A stretch of DNA of 17,182 nucleotides from Desulfovibrio sp. (GTDB taxonomy: Bacteria; Desulfobacterota; Desulfovibrionia; Desulfovibrionales; Desulfovibrionaceae), in NCBI GenBank assembly GCA_020217165.1, contig JAIWOE010000067.1, forward strand, positions 1-17,182, in the 5' to 3' direction. A program made the translations under genes and the position numbers. Shown here piece after piece: positions 8,871 through 15,640 of the stretch. Numbering within the stretch: position 1 is the first letter of the stretch; each line of letters starts with the position of its first letter. Below the pieces are notes generated by a model that saw nothing but the letters and a program-made list of their open reading frames with translations, searched no databases and was not told the DNA's origin.

Positions 8871-10001
8871 TTACAAAATGCACATGGCGTCGCCGTAGGA
8901 ATAAAACCGATACCCGGATTCCAAGGCCTGGGCATAGGCGTGGTGCATGAAAGCCGTACCGGCCACGGCGCACACCAGCATGAACAGGGTGGATTTTGGC
9001 AAATGGAAGTTGGTGACCAGATGATCCACCACATGCAACGGCTTGCCGGGATACAGGAAAATATCCGTCCATCCGGCGTGGCCCTGGATGGCGCCGCAGG
9101 CATGGTACACCCCTTCCAGAATGCGGCAACTGGTGGTGCCCACGGCCACCACGGGCCGGCCTGCGGCTTTGGCAGTCACAATACGCCCGGCGGCTTCCTC
9201 GGACAATTCCACATATTCCGCATGCATGACATGCTCCAGGATATTGTCCGTGCGCACGGGGCTGAAGGTGCCGTACCCCACGTGCAGGGTGGCTTCCACC
9301 CAGTCCATGCCTTTGGCCAGGCAGGCAGCCTTGAGGGCCGGGGTCAGATGCAGCCCGGCCGTGGGCGCGGCCACACTGCCTGTCTTGTCCGGCCTGGCGT
9401 ACACCGTCTGGTAGCGCTCGGCATCTGCCGCCTCCGGGGCGCGCTCCAGGTATGGAGGCAGGGGCAATTGACCAATCCTATTAAGGATTTTGTGCAAATC
9501 TCCCTGCCAGCGGAGCAGGATGTCTGCCATGCCGTATTCCTGCTCCTGCACCATCACGGCGTGCAGGGCGTCGTCAAACACCATGCGCTGCCCAGGTCTG
9601 GGCCGCTTGGCGGCGCGCAGGAGGGCCGCGGCCGGCGCTTCGGTCCAGCCACCTGCTGCAGCCTGGGCCTGCCGTTCCAGCAAGGGGAGGGGAGTGAGCA
9701 GCAGGCATTCCACGCGACCGCCGGTCTCCTTGTGCCCAACCACCCGGGCCGGCGCCACCTTGCTGTTGTTGACCACCACCACGGCATCGGCTGGCAGCAG
9801 CTCAGGCAGATCCAGCACCGTGCGATGCTCCAGGATCCGGCTTTTTCTGTGACAGACCAGCAGCCGCGCCTGTTCCCGCTGGGCCGTGGGATGGCGGGCG
9901 ATGGCCGTGTCTGGCAGGGAAAAATCATAGGCCGCCAGCTGATGGGCCTTCAAGGGTGGATCGAACACCGGCGCAGGGGGAGAGACAGCAGAATGACGCA
10001 T
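8871..10001 (-). CDS. queA: tRNA preQ1(34) S-adenosylmethionine ribosyltransferase-isomerase
   Basis: A 376-residue QueA, which transfers and isomerises the ribosyl group of AdoMet onto preQ1 at tRNA position 34 to give epoxyqueuosine. Family segments seen are YDFSLPDTAIARHPTAQR near the start, VVVNNSKVAPARV, APTAGLHLTP, LHVGYGTFSPV, MHAEYVELSEE, VGTTSCRILEG and, near the end, LVTNFHLPKSTLFMLVCA. The start chosen (9999-10001) has GAGGA at good spacing. An upstream in-frame ATG at 10028 lacks a ribosome binding site and would add nine unlikely residues. The protein is slightly longer than usual because of an N-terminal extension of about 20 residues. It is probably transcribed separately from the oxidoreductase operon. 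Confidence 0.95.
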   Translation of the reverse strand: MRHSAVSPPAPVFDPPLKAHQLAAYDFSLPDTAIARHPTAQREQARLLVCHRKSRILEHRTVLDLPELLPADAVVVVNNSKVAPARVVGHKETGGRVECLLLTPLPLLERQAQAAAGGWTEAPAAALLRAAKRPRPGQRMVFDDALHAVMVQEQEYGMADILLRWQGDLHKILNRIGQLPLPPYLERAPEAADAERYQTVYARPDKTGSVAAPTAGLHLTPALKAACLAKGMDWVEATLHVGYGTFSPVRTDNILEHVMHAEYVELSEEAAGRIVTAKAAGRPVVAVGTTSCRILEGVYHACGAIQGHAGWTDIFLYPGKPLHVVDHLVTNFHLPKSTLFMLVCAVAGTAFMHHAYAQALESGYRFYSYGDAMCIL

Positions 10002-10267
10002 TGTTCCTCGGTGAAGGGATGGTTCCATGAGACTGTATCTTGACGTATTCTTACCCAAATTACGACTTGGATTTTTTTTGTATTTTGTATAGAGATTTTT
10101 TATTGTACAGCAGTCAAAAGATGATCCATACCTTCGGCAACGCAAGCTTACGCCAGTTGCCCGGTGTGGGCGAAGTCATGATTGCAGCCCGCGTGCCGGG
10201 ACCCGGCATGCCCTGCTTCAAGCGTGCGCTTGGGGACGCCGAGACGCACTGCAGCAAAGGAAGCCTC
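10002..10267. promoter_or_regulatory. Divergent intergenic region with an AT-rich core
   Basis: This 266-base gap separates queA (minus) from the lipoprotein gene (plus). The part from about 10040 to 10125 is strikingly T- and A-rich compared with the GC-rich neighbours and should hold the divergent promoters. On the plus strand TTGGAT (10067-10072) and TATAGA (10088-10093) are 15 bases apart, and TTGTAC (10103-10108) precedes CCATAC by 17; neither is a strong match. Bases 10126-10267 are GC-rich with no recognisable gene. Confidence 0.4.
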
Positions 10268-10756
10268 ATGAAAAAACGCCTGATGGGACTTGTTCTGGGC
10301 GCAGCCATTGTCGCCAGCGGCTGTTCGTTGACGCAGACGTCGGAATCCACCAGCCCCGCCGGGGGCGTGGCCCCGCCACCCGCACCCATGGATAACTACT
10401 ATGATTTCAATGACGTTGCTGTGCCGCAGGAGATGAACCTCCAGCTTTCCGACAGCTTTATCCTCGAAACCCCCACGGCGCGCACCGGCGTGATGACCTT
10501 CACGGGCAAGGTGGATGCCGCCTCCCTGCGCAACTATTACGCCAACGTCATGGTCAAGGACGGCTGGACCATGAAAAGCGCCATCAAGAGCAACAAATCC
10601 ATACTGCTCTTCGAAAAACCAGGCAAGTATGCCGTCATCATCATCACCGACGGCACGTTGCGCACCCGCCTGGAAATATGGGTCACCCCCGAAGCTGGCA
10701 GCATCGGCGAGGCCGGGTTCACCTCCACCGGCCAGGGCTCGCCCCTGGCTTACTGA
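10268..10756 (+). CDS. Putative outer-membrane lipoprotein, unknown function
   Basis: A 162-residue protein with a type II signal peptide: basic MKKR, a hydrophobic stretch and the lipobox VASGC, with the lipidated Cys at 19. Residue 20 is Ser rather than Asp, which by the usual rule favours transport to the outer membrane. A Pro/Ala linker follows, then a compact domain with GVMTFTGKVD, YYANVMVKDGW, ILLFEK and LEIWVTPE, suggesting alternating strands and one helix. I do not recognise the family. AAAGG lies 7 bases before the ATG, and only this start puts the signal sequence at the N-terminus although the frame is open upstream. coaBC follows after 7 bases, suggesting one transcript. Confidence 0.85.
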   Translation: MKKRLMGLVLGAAIVASGCSLTQTSESTSPAGGVAPPPAPMDNYYDFNDVAVPQEMNLQLSDSFILETPTARTGVMTFTGKVDAASLRNYYANVMVKDGWTMKSAIKSNKSILLFEKPGKYAVIIITDGTLRTRLEIWVTPEAGSIGEAGFTSTGQGSPLAY

Positions 10757-10763
10757 TGCTGGC

Positions 10764-11999
10764 ATGCTCGACCACTTCATGCCCCCAGTGTTCCTGGGCA
10801 AACGGCTGCATCTGGGCCTGAGCGGCAGCATTGCAGCCTACAAAATGCTGGATGTGCTGCGCGCGTGGCGTCGTTGTGAGGTGGCCGTGACGGCCACATT
10901 GACCCAGGCCGGGGCGCGGTTCGTCACCCCCCTTTCCCTGGAGGCCCTGGGGGCGGATGCGGTGTTCACCGCCATGTTCGATGATTCCCGCGCGCCTGAT
11001 GCCTTCGGCCACCTGCATCCCCTGCACACTGCGCAGGCCATGGTCATTGCGCCGGCCAGCGCCACCACCCTGGCTCGCCTGGCCCATGGCCTGGCAGATG
11101 AAATCTTGTCCTGCCAGGCGCTGGCCTTTCAGGGCCCCCTTATCCTTGCGCCAGCCATGAATCCGGCCATGTGGCACGCACCGGCCACGCAGGCAAACTG
11201 GCGCACTTTGCAGGAACGTGGCTGTATTTGTCTGGAGCCTGATGACGGCGGCACGGCCTGCGGCGACGAAGGGCGAGGACGCCTGTGCAGGGCGGAACAC
11301 ATTTTCCTGCATGGCCTCAAGGCATTATCTTCACAAGACCTTGCCGGCCTCACCGTGTTGGTGACTCTGGGGCCCACCCGCGAGTATTTTGACCCCGCCC
11401 GTTTTTGGAGTAATCCATCCACGGGGCTCATGGGGGCGAGTTTGGTCGCGGCCGCCTGGATGCGCGGGGCCATGGTGCACGCCGTGTGCGGCCCCGGCGT
11501 TCCGGCCCTGCCTCCGGGAGTAGTGCGACACGATGTGGTGTCTGCCCAGGACATGCACGAGGCGGCCATGGCCGTGTATCCCAGGGTGCAACTGGCCATC
11601 TGTTCCGCAGCGGTGGCAGATTTTGCGCCGGTGCCTTACGGACCCCGCAAGTTCAAGAAGGAATCTTCCACCGAACCCTTTACGGTCTCCTTCACAAGAA
11701 ATCCCGATATCCTGCGCACCATGGGCCAGGAGAAGCAGCCAGGCCAGGTGCTGGTAGGATTTGCTGCGGAAACCGATGACCTTGACCGCAACGCACAGGA
11801 TAAGCTTATCCGTAAGAACGCCGATGTGTTGGTTGCCAACCGCATCGGGGTGGAAGAATCCGGATTTGCATCTGCCACCAATGCCGTCTATGTTGTTGAC
11901 CGGCAGGGGAGGGCGGAATTGTGGCCCACGCTGCCCAAACCTGAGGTGGCCTGGAGGCTGTTGGATTGGTTGCTCCCGGAGTTGCATCGCAGCGCATAG
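10764..11999 (+). CDS. coaBC: Bifunctional phosphopantothenoylcysteine decarboxylase / phosphopantothenate-cysteine ligase
   Basis: A 411-residue CoaBC, making 4'-phosphopantetheine for coenzyme A. The N-terminal flavoprotein half has GSIAAYK (21-27), the active-site His at H83 aligned in HLHPL, APAMNPAMW and the active-site Cys in TACGDEGRGRL. The C-terminal ligase half has LVTLGPTRE, WSNPSTGLMG (the usual form is SNxSSGKMG, so the Lys is replaced by Leu), AAVAD and the KxKK motif as KFKK, then FAAET and the KNADVLVANRI segment. The ATG at 10764 has no good ribosome binding site and follows the lipoprotein stop by 7 bases. Met at 10779 is an alternative start. Essential housekeeping gene; assignment secure. 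Confidence 0.93.
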   Translation: MLDHFMPPVFLGKRLHLGLSGSIAAYKMLDVLRAWRRCEVAVTATLTQAGARFVTPLSLEALGADAVFTAMFDDSRAPDAFGHLHPLHTAQAMVIAPASATTLARLAHGLADEILSCQALAFQGPLILAPAMNPAMWHAPATQANWRTLQERGCICLEPDDGGTACGDEGRGRLCRAEHIFLHGLKALSSQDLAGLTVLVTLGPTREYFDPARFWSNPSTGLMGASLVAAAWMRGAMVHAVCGPGVPALPPGVVRHDVVSAQDMHEAAMAVYPRVQLAICSAAVADFAPVPYGPRKFKKESSTEPFTVSFTRNPDILRTMGQEKQPGQVLVGFAAETDDLDRNAQDKLIRKNADVLVANRIGVEESGFASATNAVYVVDRQGRAELWPTLPKPEVAWRLLDWLLPELHRSA

Positions 12000-12007
12000 C
12001 TGCCGGC

Positions 12008-12814
12008 GTGCTAGGGCAGGTCTGGCTGGACGCCGGCTTGCTGCACGTGCTGTGTGACGACGAGGCGGCCTTGCAGGCCGATTATTCCATGCGTCCGTCG
12101 GGCGACCAAAGCCAGACAGCCCTTCGCCAGGCCCCTGCAGCATCCTCCCCCCGGCCGGCGTCCCCTCCTGCAGCCGACCATGGCCGGCTATCCCATGAAT
12201 CTGTTCCTGTACCGGCGTTCGCTGCGGCTTCATCTCCCCGTCCCTCATCCCCTTTGGTGCAGCGTCCATCGCAGGTACAGGCGCAGGCGCAGGAACAGGG
12301 AAGAATTCCAGAATTTCCAGCACCCTGGGATGTTTGCTGGGCCAAGGCTACGGCTTCCCGGGCTGCGGACGCGCCCCCGCCGTTCATGGTCTGGACGTAT
12401 TTTCAGCTTGGCCAGGACATGTTGCAACAGCCCCATGCCGGCCGCCGGCAGCTTCTGCGGGAATTGTTGCAGGCCCTGCGCTGGCCCCCCGGCTCGGTGG
12501 TGTTCTGGCCCCTGGCCGTACCCGTGGACGGCCGGCACGAGGTGAACATTGGCCTGTTCTGGCGTGGGTTGCGGGTGTTGGGGTCCAAAACGGTCTGCTG
12601 TTTCGGCAGTGCGTGCCGCTCGATTTTTGCGCGGGAACTGGCTGTCTCCCTGCCCGAGGACCAGCGCATCCTGCTGTATCGAACTGGGAAATTCCTGTTT
12701 CTTCCGGAGGTTGAAGGCGAAGCCACAGACAAGGACGCGTCCATTGACTCTATGTGCGCCCTGCTGCGGGACCACGGCCCGGGCAGCGGTGGGGGATGGT
12801 CACCGGGCAAGTAG
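12008..12814 (+). CDS. Hypothetical protein with Pro/Ser/Gln-rich linker
   Basis: A 268-residue protein I do not recognise. A short N-terminal part (LGQVWLDAGLLHVL) is followed by a low-complexity region of about 70 residues rich in Pro, Ser, Ala and Gln. A folded-looking C-terminal domain of about 140 residues then begins at VWTYFQLGQDM. It continues with LLQALRWPPGSVVFWPL, FWRGLRVLGSKTVCCFG and RILLYRTGKFLFLPE, a strand/helix alternation like a small alpha/beta fold. The start is uncertain: GTG at 12008 lies 8 bases after the coaBC stop but has no clear ribosome binding site. A TTG at 11966 or a TTG at 12038 are alternatives. Its place directly after coaBC suggests co-transcription, which says little about function. 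Confidence 0.65.
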   Translation: MLGQVWLDAGLLHVLCDDEAALQADYSMRPSGDQSQTALRQAPAASSPRPASPPAADHGRLSHESVPVPAFAAASSPRPSSPLVQRPSQVQAQAQEQGRIPEFPAPWDVCWAKATASRAADAPPPFMVWTYFQLGQDMLQQPHAGRRQLLRELLQALRWPPGSVVFWPLAVPVDGRHEVNIGLFWRGLRVLGSKTVCCFGSACRSIFARELAVSLPEDQRILLYRTGKFLFLPEVEGEATDKDASIDSMCALLRDHGPGSGGGWSPGK

Positions 12815-12909
12815 GGACGCCCGGTTCTGGCTGATGCACCCTTGACGGCAGGACATGCCTTGCATACTGCTGGAGGACTTCAGCAACGCACGGCATCGAG
12901 GACGGCATC

Positions 12910-13917
12910 ATGCGCATTTGCATCACCGGGGCGGCGGGCTTCATTGGGTATCACCTGAGCGAATATTTCGCCTCGCGTGGCGTGACCGTGGTGGGCATCG
13001 ATAATCTCAATGAGTATTATGATGTCACTTTGAAGCAGGCCCGGCTGGACGCCTTGGCTCGTCACCCCTCTTTTCAGTTTGCCAGGCTGGATCTTGCCGA
13101 CAAATCCGCCCTTCGCGCGGTCTTTGCCAATCATGGCTTCACGCATGTGATGAACCTGGCCGCACAGGCCGGAGTTCGGTACAGCCTGGAGAATCCCGAT
13201 GCGTACATTGCCTCCAACGTTGTGGGATTTCATAATCTTCTAGAATGTTGCCGGGCGTTTCCCGTGGAACATTTCGTGTACGCTTCTTCCAGTTCTGTCT
13301 ATGGGTTGAACACGCGCATGCCTTTCAGTGTCCATGACAATGTGGACCATCCTGTCAGCTTGTACGCGGCCTCCAAGAAATCCAACGAGCTCATGGCGCA
13401 CGTCTATAGTCATCTGTATGCCATACCTACCACAGGGCTGCGATTTTTCACAGTGTACGGACCCTGGGGCAGGCCGGACATGGCCTTGTTTCTGTTTACC
13501 AAAGCCATGCTCGCTGGTGAGCCCATCAAAATTTTCAACCAGGGCAACATGCGCCGGGATTTCACGTATATTGATGACATCATCGAAGGCGTGGTGCGCG
13601 TACTGGCGGCACCTCCTGCTCCGAATGCCCAATGGAGCGGCGAGCATCCAGACCCAAGCAGCAGCCCCGCACCGTATCGCATATTTAACATCGGCAACAA
13701 TAACAGCGTGAGCCTGATGGAATTCATTCGGGTATTGGAACAGGCCTTGGGCATGGAAGCCCGTAAGGAATTTTTGCCCATGCAGCCGGGCGATGTGCCA
13801 GCCACGTTTGCAAACATTGACGACCTGCATGCAGCCGTGGGTTTTCGACCTTCTACCCCCCTTGAGGTCGGCATTCCCCGGTTCGTGTCGTGGTACATCC
13901 AGCGGTATGGACGCTAG
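12910..13917 (+). CDS. NAD-dependent epimerase, UDP-glucuronate 4-epimerase type
   Basis: A 335-residue extended short-chain dehydrogenase/reductase. It has the Rossmann motif GAAGFIG (7-13), a Ser-rich catalytic segment ASSSSVYG (125-132) and the Tyr/Lys pair Y152 and K156 in YAASK. NEYYDVTLKQARL near residue 40, NLAAQAGVRYSLENP and RFFTVYGPWGRPDMA are typical of UDP-glucuronate 4-epimerases (CapI/LpsL group), which make UDP-galacturonate for LPS or capsule. GAGGA lies 7 bases before the ATG. The exact sugar cannot be proved from sequence; UDP-glucose or UDP-N-acetylhexosamine epimerase are less likely alternatives. It appears to be a single-gene unit with about 90 bases of gap on each side. 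Confidence 0.9.
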   Translation: MRICITGAAGFIGYHLSEYFASRGVTVVGIDNLNEYYDVTLKQARLDALARHPSFQFARLDLADKSALRAVFANHGFTHVMNLAAQAGVRYSLENPDAYIASNVVGFHNLLECCRAFPVEHFVYASSSSVYGLNTRMPFSVHDNVDHPVSLYAASKKSNELMAHVYSHLYAIPTTGLRFFTVYGPWGRPDMALFLFTKAMLAGEPIKIFNQGNMRRDFTYIDDIIEGVVRVLAAPPAPNAQWSGEHPDPSSSPAPYRIFNIGNNNSVSLMEFIRVLEQALGMEARKEFLPMQPGDVPATFANIDDLHAAVGFRPSTPLEVGIPRFVSWYIQRYGR

Positions 13918-13999
13918 CGCGAATCTTCCCCTTTACAGTATCCAGATGGATGCAGTAGAGGATAATAATCCAGCACACACATAGTATGGAGATGGATCG

Positions 14000-14290
14000 A
14001 TGCAGTTCAAGGCATTGAAGCAGGAAATGGAGGCCTGTTTTGCCCGAATCAAGGCGACCACGGCCGGCGGGGAGTTGCCTTCCAAGGAAGACATGCATGT
14101 TTTTGTTCGGTTGACGCAAAAGATGCAGGCCATTGCCGAGGATGATTGGATGGAGGAATGCCTGGATTTTGTACACATGGTGGAGCAACTTGCCCATGCA
14201 GTCAAAAAGAACCAGGTCTCCGATGCCATCATGCTTGTCGAGTCCTTGGATGAAACCCGCAACAATTGTCATCTGACATTTTCTAAGTAA
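14000..14290 (+). CDS. Small helical protein with C-terminal xxxCH motif
   Basis: A 96-residue, apparently all-helical, cytoplasmic protein (no signal peptide or membrane segment). GGAG lies 8 bases before the ATG. The end, ETRNNCHLTFSK, has a Cys-His pair where c'-type cytochromes have a C-terminal CxxCH followed by an aromatic and basic residue, but the first Cys is replaced. From memory this fits the XXXCH domain described in Desulfovibrio-type bacteria, some members of which belong to the GAK system (a CofD-like protein and an ATP-grasp enzyme among others). No other GAK gene is visible here. It lies just upstream of parA, with a parS-like site between. Function unknown; the family assignment needs a profile search. 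Confidence 0.75.
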   Translation: MQFKALKQEMEACFARIKATTAGGELPSKEDMHVFVRLTQKMQAIAEDDWMEECLDFVHMVEQLAHAVKKNQVSDAIMLVESLDETRNNCHLTFSK

Positions 14291-14305
14291 CCTCGCCCTG
14301 CGTTC

Positions 14306-14321
14306 CGTTTCACGGGAAACA
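14306..14321. other. parS-like ParB binding site upstream of parA
   Basis: CGTTTCACGGGAAACA matches the parS consensus TGTTTCACGTGAAACA at 14 of 16 positions, keeping both GTTTC and GAAAC half-sites. The differences are the first base and one central base. It lies 36 bases before the parA start, a place where parS sites or ParB autoregulatory sites are often found. Confidence 0.5.
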
Positions 14322-14357
14322 CCGGTCGAGACATCTCTCCACGAAGGCAGGTAGTGC

Positions 14358-15125
14358 GTGGCCAGAGTCATTGTTGTCGCCAATCAGAAGGGCGGGGTCG
14401 GCAAGACCACCACTTCCGTCAATTTGGCTGCCTCCCTGGCCGTCATGGAACGGAAGGTCCTTGTGGTCGATTGTGATCCCCAGGCCAACGCCACAAGCGG
14501 TCTAGGTGTGGTGGTGGCGCCGGAATCCGACACCTTGTACTCCATCTTTTTTGAGCCGGATCGTGCCGCGCGAGCCATTCACGAAACCACGTCGCCCTTT
14601 GTATGGTGTGTGCCGTCCTGCAAGGATCTGGTGGGGGCTGAAATTGAGCTCATCGATAAGATGGGCCGTGAATACTATCTGAAAGATCTGATCAAGGTGT
14701 ATGAAGACGCCTTTGATTTCATCATCATTGATTGCCCCCCGTCCCTGGGACTCCTGACCCTGAATGCCCTGTGCGCCGCGCGCGAACTGCTCATCCCCTT
14801 GCAGTGCGAGTATTTTGCCTTGGAGGGGATTGTGAACCTGTTGCAAACCTATGAGCAGGTGAAGGCGCGCCTCAACCCCACCCTGGAAATCGTGGGCGTG
14901 CTGCTGACCATGTATGACGTACGGAACCGGTTGTCGCGCCAGGTGAAGAGCGAGGTCCGCAAGTGCTTCCCGGACAAGCTGTTCGAGACCATTGTCCCCC
15001 GCAATGTTCGCCTGTCCGAAGCGCCTAGCTATGGCAAGACCATCCTCTCCTACGATATCAAATCAAAGGGGGCGGAAGCCTATTTGAGCCTGGCCAAGGA
15101 AGTGGCCGTCCGCCGCCCAGGGTAG
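14358..15125 (+). CDS. parA: Chromosome partitioning ATPase ParA (Soj)
   Basis: A 255-residue ParA with the deviant Walker A KGGVGKTTT (K11 signature and K16 catalytic), DCDPQANAT (38-46) and the Walker B-like segment FIIIDCPPSLG. It is a chromosomal type, lacking the N-terminal helix-turn-helix of plasmid type Ia ParA. It binds nucleoid DNA in the ATP form and, with ParB on parS, moves origin regions apart. The start is GTG at 14358 with an AGG-containing site upstream; the following residues ARVIVVANQ match typical ParA N-termini. Unusually, parB does not follow directly: an opposite-strand zinc-ribbon gene lies between them. Confidence 0.96.
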   Translation: MARVIVVANQKGGVGKTTTSVNLAASLAVMERKVLVVDCDPQANATSGLGVVVAPESDTLYSIFFEPDRAARAIHETTSPFVWCVPSCKDLVGAEIELIDKMGREYYLKDLIKVYEDAFDFIIIDCPPSLGLLTLNALCAARELLIPLQCEYFALEGIVNLLQTYEQVKARLNPTLEIVGVLLTMYDVRNRLSRQVKSEVRKCFPDKLFETIVPRNVRLSEAPSYGKTILSYDIKSKGAEAYLSLAKEVAVRRPG

Positions 15126-15133
15126 GGCGGCGG
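15110..15133. terminator. GC-rich hairpin at the parA stop codon
   Basis: CCGCCGCCC (15110-15118) and GGGCGGCGG (15125-15133) form a perfect 9-base-pair stem with a 6-base loop, spanning the parA stop codon between two convergent genes. It could end transcription from both sides, but no T run follows on either strand, so it is not a classic intrinsic terminator. Confidence 0.45.
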
Positions 15134-15153
15134 CTATGTCGGCTGGCGAATGC

Positions 15154-15564
15154 TCAGGGGGCTGTGCGGCGTTCCGCGAACGGCTTGCATTCGAACTTGT
15201 ACTTGTCTTTGAAATGGCGTTTGACAACGCGGGCTTTGCATTGCTGGCATTCAAAGTTCACCAGCCCGGAAAAGGCGGCGGCCTTGAGCACGAATTTTCG
15301 TGGTTGGTCCGCAAGCCAGTCCTCGCTCCGTGCACCGCAGCAATCGCACAGGGCGATACGGTCCGGCGGGTAAGCAAAGTCCCAGTATTGCAGCAGGGCC
15401 TCCCAGTCCTCCATGGGTTCTGGGTCCGGCGCCTCGGGGGTGAGAATGGCATCGATCATGGGCAGGACCTCGCGCTTGATGCGCTCCCAGACATCCTGCC
15501 GTATCACGGTGCCGTAGGCATGGTGCTTGGCGTCGCGCAAGGTCAGTATTGGCGGCATTTCCAT
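15154..15564 (-). CDS. Hypothetical zinc-ribbon-like protein between parA and parB
   Basis: A 136-residue protein of unknown function. The first 70 residues are probably helical and acidic (VIRQDVWERIKREVLPMID). They are followed by two cysteine knuckles, C73-D-C75-C76 and C106-Q-Q-C109, about 30 residues apart, as in a zinc ribbon. It ends with a basic stretch (RVVKRHFKDKYKF) that could contact nucleic acid. AGGAG lies 8 bases before the ATG, and a TTGACA promoter element is seen upstream. It is convergent with parA and divergent from parB. I do not recognise a named family; a role in DNA or RNA binding is only a guess from the fold. Confidence 0.82.
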   Translation of the reverse strand: MEMPPILTLRDAKHHAYGTVIRQDVWERIKREVLPMIDAILTPEAPDPEPMEDWEALLQYWDFAYPPDRIALCDCCGARSEDWLADQPRKFVLKAAAFSGLVNFECQQCKARVVKRHFKDKYKFECKPFAERRTAP

Positions 15565-15588
15565 TAGGGCTCTCCTGTCGGTGTGTCG

Positions 15589-15617
15589 TTGAATATTTAT
15601 GGAATACGTGGTGTAGT
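15589..15617 (+). promoter_or_regulatory. Possible sigma-70 promoter of parB
   Basis: TTGAAT (15589-15594) and TGTAGT (15612-15617) are 17 bases apart, each matching the consensus at 4 of 6 positions, and lie 23 bases before the parB start. Because parB is cut off from parA by an opposite-strand gene, it needs its own promoter, and this is the best candidate. Confidence 0.35.
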
Positions 15618-15628
15618 CACTCTGTCAA
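15601..15628 (-). promoter_or_regulatory. Possible sigma-70 promoter of the zinc-ribbon gene
   Basis: On the minus strand a perfect -35 TTGACA (15628-15623) is followed after 16 bases by TATTCC (15606-15601), a weak -10. It overlaps the candidate parB promoter and its ribosome binding site, so the two divergent genes may compete for polymerase. Confidence 0.35.
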
Positions 15629-15640
15629 GGAGATGTGAGT

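Noticed and set aside
10002..10125. preQ1 riboswitch upstream of queA
   Set aside because: The A-rich tract invites the idea, but no stem with the conserved C-rich loop and matching A-rich tail could be drawn.
10040..10267. N-terminal extension of the lipoprotein frame
   Set aside because: The frame is open, but a longer start would bury the signal peptide and has no ribosome binding site.
12842..12870. Promoter-like TTGACG ... TACTGC, and a sigma-54-like GGACATGCCTTGCAT, before the epimerase
   Set aside because: The -10 match is poor, and for sigma-54 the GG to GC distance is 9 rather than 10 with no TGGCAC, so neither is supported.
13932..13966. Promoter for the xxxCH gene (TTTACA with GATAAT)
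   Set aside because: The spacing of 23 bases is too long, and the elements at correct spacing match poorly.
15635..15640. GTG start of parB at 15635
   Set aside because: It lies only 2 bases after AAGGAG; the ATG at 15641 has ideal spacing.
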